Assembly: GCA_016929355.1 (NCBI GenBank)
Contig: JAFGJA010000208.1
Location: 1 to 10,110 of the forward strand
Length of the DNA: 10,110 bases
DNA from: Anaerolineae bacterium
GTDB lineage: Bacteria; Chloroflexota; Anaerolineae; Aggregatilineales; Aggregatilineaceae
Reading direction: 5' to 3'
Positions 5,823 through 10,110 of this stretch are shown here, piece after piece. How positions within the stretch are numbered: position 1 is the first letter of the stretch; every line of letters starts with the position of its first letter. Under the pieces are notes generated by a model. That model did no database searches. It was not told the origin of the DNA and saw nothing but the letters and a program-made list of their open reading frames with translations. Position numbers and translations under genes: made by a program.

Positions 5823-7460
5823 TTAGTAAGGCCGGACGCAACGAAACCCAAGAGAGCTGAGCCAGTACTGAGGATTCCCGCCGTTGCGATACGCCGCGCG
5901 GAAGAAGTTTGAATATGAATTGATCCACGAGCCACCCCGCAACACACGCGAGATATTAGTATTATCATTACTTTCACGGCCATCGTCCACTGTATACGGA
6001 TAGTCCTCGTAGATTGTATTCACCCATTCCCACATATTACCGCTCATGTCATAGGCATCCACCCACGACGTGCCTGTGGACAGACTGCCTACCGGGGCTG
6101 TGCCTTCACTTGAACTCCGATTCCCTACAACTTTACCCCAATCAAACTCATTCCCCCAGGGATATTCCAGCGCATCCGGCCCACGCGCAGCATACTCCCA
6201 TTCAGCCTCGGTGGGCAAACGCGCCCCCCGACTCTCGCAAAAATCGCGCGCCTCAAACCATGTAATGTTTTCGCGGGGGCGATCATCACCGGAAAACGCA
6301 GAATCATTAGCCGCCTGCCCATTAAACGTTGCAAACTGGGCATTGCTCACTTCATAGCGGTCAATCCAGAAGGGTTCATCAAAACAGACTTCATTTACAG
6401 GTTTTTCGTCATCATCACCAGTTTCACTGCCCATCATGAAACACCCCGCCGGAACCAACACCATCTCCACACCATCAAATTTCTGCACAAATGGTTCCCA
6501 ATCGTTGTTGCTGCCGTTGAACGTTTCCGCCAGTTGTAATGGGCTGAGGGTCGGTGTGAGCGTCGGCGTCGGCGTCGGCGTAAGCGTCGGCGTGGGGGTG
6601 TCTGTCCAACTCTCGATCCACGCCTGGGTCAGTGTTTGCGCCACGACCGTCTGCCAATATTCCTTTGTGGCGGTGGCGTCCAGGGTAGGCGTGTAAGTAA
6701 GCGTTGAAGTCGGGGTAGGCGTGGGTGTATCGGTAAAAGCGTCCGCCGTTTGCGTATACTCCAACCATACTTCTTGATCGGGTGGGATCGTCGCGGTAGG
6801 CGTTTCGGCGGGCGAATTGGTTGGTTCAGGTGGTGGCATGTCGGTGGGCGTGGATGTATCGTTCTGTGCGATCTGCGTTTCCGGCGTAGATGATGCGGAC
6901 GGATCACCACCGTCCAATAGACCACTCACCGCCAGCGCAAGCGTCACGATCACGATCAGCGCGATCACCACCCCAAGCACAATATAAGCACGTGGAAAAC
7001 CTTCGCCCTGAGTGGGTAATGGTTTTTGTAACGGAAGTTGGATACTCGGATCGGTGGCTGACAATGGCGCGAGTTGGATTCCATTGCGCCGCAGTTCGGA
7101 ATGGAGTTGAGCAAACGCCGTATCGTAAGCCTGCGTGTGGAAATCAACGTATTGGATGCGCCGCAATTGGAAATGTACACGCGCGGGCTGCCATAAGACC
7201 GGCAGAATCGGCTTGCGATCATCCAGATACGCCTGCCACTCATCCTCAACATTGCGCGATCCCATCGAGTCAGGCGAGATGATCACGATCATCACCTCGC
7301 ACATATTCAAGCCCTGTTGGATCGCGGTACTCCACTTCATCCCGGCAGGAATATCATCGACATCAATCCATACATCCGCACCGAGCGCATCAAGATCAGA
7401 TGCCAGATGCCGGGCAAAATCCTCGTTTTTCCGGCTGTAAGAAATAAATATGCGCGCCAT
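5823..7460 (-). CDS. TIR domain - transmembrane - Thr/Pro stalk - FGE-like (C-type lectin fold) receptor-like protein
   Basis: This 545-aa protein starts at ATG (7458-7460) with AGGGG 5 bases upstream. Residues 1-125 are a TIR domain: RIFISYSRKNEDFA, DVWIDVDDIPAG, W43, IVIISPDS and NVEDEW, where E74 aligns with the catalytic Glu of NAD-cleaving TIRs. Residues about 158-180 are one hydrophobic helix, with Arg157 before it and acidic residues after it, so TIR should face the cytoplasm. Residues about 190-308 are a Thr-Pro stalk. Residues about 324-545 are an FGE-sulfatase/SUMF-type domain (VPAGCFMMGSETG, FWIDRYEVSNAQF, ARLPTEAEWEYAARG, YDMSGNMWEWV, RGGSW, LGFRC). The FGE cysteine pair is absent (N514 at the first), so formylglycine synthesis is unlikely and binding is favoured. 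Its promoter lies at 7502-7530; a stomatin gene is divergent. Signalling or phage-defence use is inferred. Confidence 0.85.
   Translation of the reverse strand: MARIFISYSRKNEDFARHLASDLDALGADVWIDVDDIPAGMKWSTAIQQGLNMCEVMIVIISPDSMGSRNVEDEWQAYLDDRKPILPVLWQPARVHFQLRRIQYVDFHTQAYDTAFAQLHSELRRNGIQLAPLSATDPSIQLPLQKPLPTQGEGFPRAYIVLGVVIALIVIVTLALAVSGLLDGGDPSASSTPETQIAQNDTSTPTDMPPPEPTNSPAETPTATIPPDQEVWLEYTQTADAFTDTPTPTPTSTLTYTPTLDATATKEYWQTVVAQTLTQAWIESWTDTPTPTLTPTPTPTLTPTLSPLQLAETFNGSNNDWEPFVQKFDGVEMVLVPAGCFMMGSETGDDDEKPVNEVCFDEPFWIDRYEVSNAQFATFNGQAANDSAFSGDDRPRENITWFEARDFCESRGARLPTEAEWEYAARGPDALEYPWGNEFDWGKVVGNRSSSEGTAPVGSLSTGTSWVDAYDMSGNMWEWVNTIYEDYPYTVDDGRESNDNTNISRVLRGGSWINSYSNFFRAAYRNGGNPQYWLSSLGFRCVRPY
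5826..5948 (-). other. Variable-region-like 3' end of the FGE-like domain
   Basis: Residues 505-545 carry the conserved frame RVLRGGSW, then R521-A-A, R525, N529-P530 and LGFR, with highly unlike residues between (INSYSNFF, QYWLSS). Several of these codons (ATC, TTC, TTC, CTC, AGC) are each one or two A substitutions from AAC, as in adenine-mutagenised targets of diversity-generating retroelements. A 29-base A-free stretch near the end could act as the homology anchor. No template repeat or reverse transcriptase is in the window, and ordinary FGE-like proteins share this frame. Confidence 0.25.
6549..6600 (-). repeat. Hexamer minisatellite encoding the Thr-Pro stalk
   Basis: Repeated hexamers of the GGCGTC/GGCGTA/GGTGTG type run through this segment and encode TPTPTLTPTPTPTLTPT on the minus strand. 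A second, more diverged Thr-Pro block lies at about 6677-6730. Such arrays change length by replication slippage, so stalk length may vary between strains. Confidence 0.75.
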
Positions 7461-7501
7461 AAAAGCCCCTCATCGCAGCGTCATACCAGACACACGCCCC
7501 T

Positions 7502-7530
7502 ATTATGCGCGGGATGTAGTCATGTTGCAA
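7502..7530 (-). promoter_or_regulatory. Sigma70-like promoter of the TIR/FGE-like gene
   Basis: Read on the minus strand, TTGCAA (7525-7530, 4/6) and CATAAT (7502-7507, 5/6) are exactly 17 bases apart. Transcription should start near 7495, giving a leader of about 35 bases before the ATG at 7460. It lies about 25 bases from the TGTCAGC repeats, within reach of a regulator bound there. Confidence 0.55.
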
Positions 7531-7554
7531 CCATATTAAGCACTTTTCACCCAC

Positions 7555-7602
7555 TGTCAGCAAATGTCAGCAATGTCAGCGAATTGGGAGCTTCCGGTCA
7601 GC
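7555..7602. repeat. TGTCAGC direct repeats in the divergent control region
   Basis: TGTCAGC occurs at 7555-7561, 7565-7571 and 7574-7580, i.e. with 10- and 9-base periods, about one DNA turn. A partial copy, GTCAGC, lies at 7597-7602, about two turns further. They sit between the divergent TIR/FGE-like and stomatin genes and look like a regulator binding array. The rest of the 7461-7686 gap holds the TIR promoter and the stomatin ribosome site. TATACT at 7623-7628 may be a -10 box for the stomatin gene, without a clear -35. Confidence 0.5.
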
Positions 7603-7672
7603 CATACAAACACATTTGGGCGTATACTGGAATCGGATAATTCGGGGATGTCTCGCGTAGATGTCCAATGAT

Positions 7673-7680
7673 AAGGAGGT
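7673..7680 (+). promoter_or_regulatory. Perfect Shine-Dalgarno of the SPFH gene
   Basis: AAGGAGGT matches the full anti-Shine-Dalgarno complement and lies 6 bases before ATG 7687. It decides between that ATG and the adjacent in-frame GTG at 7684, which would be only 3 bases away. It is the strongest ribosome site in the window and predicts high translation. Confidence 0.8.
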
Positions 7681-7686
7681 GGAGTG

Positions 7687-8472
7687 ATGTCTCCCTGGTT
7701 AGGTGCATTATTAGGTGTCTTGCTGGTAGCTTTTGTCACGTTTCTGGCCTCGATTCGTATGGTGCAGGAATACGAGCGCGCGGTGGTATTCCGGTTCGGG
7801 CGGCTGCTCAAACGTCCGAAGGGGCCGGGGCTGTTTCTCGTTTATCCTTACGGCATTGATCGCATCGTGAAAATCGATCTGCGCGTGGTCACGCTCGATA
7901 TTCCGCGTCAGGACTGCATCACGCGCGATAACGTGACGGTGGGCGTCAATGCGGTAGCCTATTTTCAGGTCGTAGACCCCTTGCGCGCAGTAGTCGCCGT
8001 GAATAATTACCACAATGCCACGTTTCAGATCGCGCAAACCAGCCTGCGCAGCGTGATCGGGCAGGTGGAACTGGATGAATTACTCAGCCAACGCGAACAG
8101 GTGAACCAGAATTTGCAGCATATTATTGATGCGGAAACCGAACCCTGGGGCGTGAAGGTGAGCGTGGTCGAGATCAAGGACGTGGAACTGCCGCCGCAGA
8201 TGCAGCGCGCGATGGCCCGTCAAGCCGAAGCGGAACGCGAAAAGCGCGCCAAGATCATCCATGCGGAAGGTGAATATCAGGCCGCGCAGCAGTTGCATCA
8301 GGCCGCGATAACCATTGCGAAGGAACCCACCGCGCTCCAACTGCGCTATCTGCAAACGCTGACTGAAGTCGCCGTTGAGAAGAACTCGACGATCATTTTC
8401 CCCGTACCGATTGATTTTCTCTCGGCGCTGACCGAGGCGTTGGGGCAGAATAACAAACGCCCGCCGCGTTAA
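7687..8472 (+). CDS. SPFH/Band 7 (stomatin, slipin-type) membrane protein
   Basis: This 261-aa protein has one N-terminal membrane helix (residues about 4-22), then an SPFH domain from VQEYERAVVFRFGRL (26-40). Typical slipin signatures follow: GPGLFLVYP (46-54), RIVKIDLRVVTLDIP (59-73), ITRDNVTV, TSLRSVIGQVELDELLSQRE (118-137) and VEIKDVELPPQMQRAMARQA. A charged Ala/Glu/Arg coiled-coil (about 165-215) and the conserved tail LQLRYLQTL with IIFPVPID (216-243) complete it; length is normal for the family. Stomatins oligomerise on the inner face of membranes and organise microdomains. Bacterial ones are often paired with an NfeD gene, but none follows here, since the next gene is convergent. The divergent TIR-domain membrane gene shares its upstream region, so joint regulation is possible. 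Partners are not evident. Confidence 0.92.
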   Translation: MSPWLGALLGVLLVAFVTFLASIRMVQEYERAVVFRFGRLLKRPKGPGLFLVYPYGIDRIVKIDLRVVTLDIPRQDCITRDNVTVGVNAVAYFQVVDPLRAVVAVNNYHNATFQIAQTSLRSVIGQVELDELLSQREQVNQNLQHIIDAETEPWGVKVSVVEIKDVELPPQMQRAMARQAEAEREKRAKIIHAEGEYQAAQQLHQAAITIAKEPTALQLRYLQTLTEVAVEKNSTIIFPVPIDFLSALTEALGQNNKRPPR

Positions 8473-8493
8473 GTGTTTCCGGGAGATAAGCGG

Positions 8494-8609
8494 CCTCACC
8501 CCCTAATGTATGCTGCGCATACGACCTCCTGCCAAGTCGGAGAGGGAGACTTAAGCGCACGCCTGACTCCCCCTCTCCACGCATAGAGAGGGGGCCGGGG
8601 GGTGAGGTA
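8494..8609. repeat. Hairpin-rich intergenic repeat between convergent genes, likely bidirectional terminator
   Basis: Outer arms CCTCACCCCC (8494-8503) and GGGGGTGAGG (8598-8607) are perfect 10-bp inverted repeats. Inside are GTATGC/GCATAC (8508-8513 with 8517-8522, loop TGC) and CCCCCTCTC/GAGAGGGGG (8569-8577 with 8586-8594, loop 8 bases); GGAGAGGG (8539-8546) can alternatively pair with CCCTCTCC (8571-8578). Its right end matches that of the 3494-3603 element. It starts 21 bases after the stomatin stop. No coding potential was found in 8473-8664. Confidence 0.7.
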
Positions 8610-8638
8610 AATAGCAACGCTTTCACGCTAGCGCACCA

Positions 8639-8652
8639 GGGCGGATCCGCCC
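8639..8652 (-). terminator. GC-rich palindrome just after the arylsulfotransferase gene
   Basis: GGGCGGATCCGCCC is a perfect 14-bp dyad, 12 bases beyond the minus-strand stop. On the minus strand it is preceded by GTAGG, giving the GTAGGGGCGG wording also seen at 3540 and 5673, so it looks like a short relic of the same repeat family. With almost no loop and no T run, terminator activity is doubtful. Confidence 0.35.
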
Positions 8653-8664
8653 CTACGAAACGAA

Positions 8665-10110
8665 CTACTCCGCAATACCGCCATGTTCAGCGCAGGCTTC
8701 CATTTCCCACTGCGCCTGCGCATTGTCACCGTGCGTATCGATGAACAGATGCACCGCGTCATATTCGGTGAACAGGTATTCGTGCAGACGCGGGCGCGTA
8801 CCATCCACACAGTCCTTACCCCAGACGATCCCGCCCTCAAACGTCGATTTCTGTGACAGATCAACATCCAGGCCCGACAGATCGTACAATTCAGCGCGGA
8901 AGACCCAGGTCGCAGGCGGGAAATAGTATTCCCACGCAATTTCGCCCTCTGGTGTCACTTCGAACACACGCCCGCCGCTACCTTCCGCGATCAGGGTATT
9001 GCCATTCGCCAGACGCTGTGCGCTGGAAATGAACGCCGAATAAAACGCTTCGGGCGGATCGGCTACGTACTGCCACACGATTGCATCCGGCCCGGTGGGT
9101 TCGTTGGGCAGCATGATATAGTTGCCATCGTCATCAACCGGCAGTTCAACTTCAATGATGGTCGAATAGGGGCGATTCGTGGTGTCGCCGTTGTCATAGA
9201 CCAGCATATGCCCCGCGCCGGGATAGCCTTCGGGAATCCAACCGGGATCGTGCTGGTAATACATATGCTGTTCAGCATCGCCCACGCCATGCGCGGCGGG
9301 ATTCCCCCACCGGAACAGGAGATCACCGGCGGGACCGGCGGCTTCTTCGGTGCTGATGCTGTGATCGATGATCCAGAATTCGCTGAAGGTGCGCGGGCTG
9401 AGGACGATCTGATCCAGATCGGCATGGTAAGCGACTGAATTGATATGCAACCAATCCGGATCGCGGTCCGGGTCCTGCGGGTAGTTGATGTTGATGCGGC
9501 CCGGATTTTCGGCGACCATGCCGTAATTCGCCAGTTCGGAATCATATTCCTGCACCACGTGATCCCACACATGCCATTCCCAAACAGTTTCGTTGGTCGC
9601 CGGATCGATTTCAAAAATGACCTCGCTCCAGATTTCGTCCGCATGTTCGCCATTTTCGTCCAACACATCCGGTTTCAAGCCATTCGCCAGCGCATCTTCA
9701 CCTGTATGCCGCTCGAAGGCAATAATCAGAATGTGACCATTGGGCATATAGGCAATGTCATGATGGCCGACTTTGTTTTCTTCGCCAAAGTCATAAGACC
9801 AGACCGTTTCGCCATCCCAGTTCACTTCTTCAATGCGGTTGTTGGTAAAACCCCACATCCCGCCTTGACCAAATGCCTGATCGGGCAGCGAGGTTGTGCG
9901 CAGCAGGTTGCCATTGGGCAGCAGATACACTGATTGGCCCAAAAAGTTTTCATTGTCCCACGTCTTGACGACATTGCCTGCACGGTCCATCAGCACAGGC
10001 GAAGTAGACTGGATGATCGACGCCAAAATGTACCCATCAATGACATCCTCCGACGCCACCGTCAGCCCAACCGGGCGATCCGGGTCTGGCGCACCAAAAC
10101 CGGGCGGAGC
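8665..10110 (-). CDS. Arylsulfotransferase (ASST)-family protein, N terminus beyond window
   Basis: The visible 481 residues end at TAG (8665-8667). The frame stays open to the window edge: 17 residues (starting APPGFGAPDP) precede the GTG at 10057-10059, so that GTG is probably internal and the true start lies outside. The protein is a beta-propeller type with repeated blades of the pattern MDRAGNVVKTW, LLPNGNLLRTT, MPNGHILII, DPATNETVWEW, LANGNTLIAEG and TPEGEIAWEY. Family marks are GHHD (115-118), WLHINSVAY (220-228), LSPRTFSEFWIIDHS, YYQHDPGW (284-291) and VYDNGD. The WLHIN and QHD histidines correspond to the conserved core of the bacterial ASST/arylsulfotransferase-like families, which move sulfate between phenols; many members are uncharacterised, so the reaction is uncertain. 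Two late cysteines (GKDC, EACAEH) could bond outside the cell. Export is likely but the signal peptide is not visible. Confidence 0.78.
   Translation of the reverse strand, partial: APPGFGAPDPDRPVGLTVASEDVIDGYILASIIQSTSPVLMDRAGNVVKTWDNENFLGQSVYLLPNGNLLRTTSLPDQAFGQGGMWGFTNNRIEEVNWDGETVWSYDFGEENKVGHHDIAYMPNGHILIIAFERHTGEDALANGLKPDVLDENGEHADEIWSEVIFEIDPATNETVWEWHVWDHVVQEYDSELANYGMVAENPGRININYPQDPDRDPDWLHINSVAYHADLDQIVLSPRTFSEFWIIDHSISTEEAAGPAGDLLFRWGNPAAHGVGDAEQHMYYQHDPGWIPEGYPGAGHMLVYDNGDTTNRPYSTIIEVELPVDDDGNYIMLPNEPTGPDAIVWQYVADPPEAFYSAFISSAQRLANGNTLIAEGSGGRVFEVTPEGEIAWEYYFPPATWVFRAELYDLSGLDVDLSQKSTFEGGIVWGKDCVDGTRPRLHEYLFTEYDAVHLFIDTHGDNAQAQWEMEACAEHGGIAE

Noticed and set aside
5558..5860. 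100-codon plus-strand frame across the gap after the glycosyltransferase
   Set aside because: It runs through the end of GT4, the hairpin repeats and into the antisense TIR gene; the open frame reflects repeat composition.
7555..7602. CRISPR array or plasmid iterons
   Set aside because: The repeat unit is only 7 bases with 2-3 base gaps, far too short for CRISPR; there are no replication genes nearby.
8628..8939. Minus-strand ORF ending at 8628 as a separate gene
   Set aside because: It is an alternative frame of the arylsulfotransferase gene, with Arg/Ser-rich shadow composition.
9445..9933. Plus-strand 162-codon open frame
   Set aside because: It is antisense to the arylsulfotransferase, which has strong family motifs; the plus-frame product shows no domain and no ribosome site.

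Overview
The window reads as a chromosomal segment of a moderately GC-rich, free-living bacterium, most likely a member of the Chloroflexota (Anaerolineae-like). This is inferred from the Thr-Pro 'TPTPT' linkers in two exported or membrane proteins, the style of the secreted SH3-like and M23 proteins, a TIR/FGE-like fusion, and GC-rich hairpin repeats between the genes. No 16S rRNA or other taxonomic marker is present, so the assignment is tentative.

Layout. Positions 1-102 are the tail of an unidentified plus-strand gene closed by a good intrinsic terminator (114-152). A promoter (209-237), whose -35 box overlaps a 14-bp palindrome, leads into a tight plus-strand cluster: a secreted SH3-like/Thr-Pro protein (288-1358), a DEDDh 3'-5' exonuclease (1386-1946), an M23 metallopeptidase (1973-2893) and a NUDIX hydrolase (2890-3510, ATGA overlap). 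The last gene runs into an intergenic repeat, after which come a GNAT acetyltransferase (3635-4276) and a GT4 glycosyltransferase (4447-5580). The GT4 gene is preceded by five TTGATC motifs. The theme is envelope and housekeeping functions; nothing shows that these proteins act in one pathway.

The convergent gap 5581-5822 holds a hairpin and a 105-bp multi-hairpin palindromic element. Next comes the most notable gene, a minus-strand 545-aa protein (5823-7460). It has an N-terminal TIR domain, one transmembrane helix, a Thr-Pro stalk and a C-terminal FGE-sulfatase/C-type-lectin-like domain lacking the FGE active-site cysteines: a bacterial receptor-like layout, with a C-terminal segment resembling the variable region of diversity-generating retroelement targets. 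A 226-bp divergent control region with three TGTCAGC repeats separates it from a stomatin/slipin-type SPFH protein (7687-8472, perfect Shine-Dalgarno).

After another hairpin-rich convergent gap (8473-8664), a minus-strand arylsulfotransferase-family protein (8665 to beyond 10110) fills the rest and is cut by the window edge. No tRNA, rRNA, CRISPR array, transposase or reverse transcriptase was seen.
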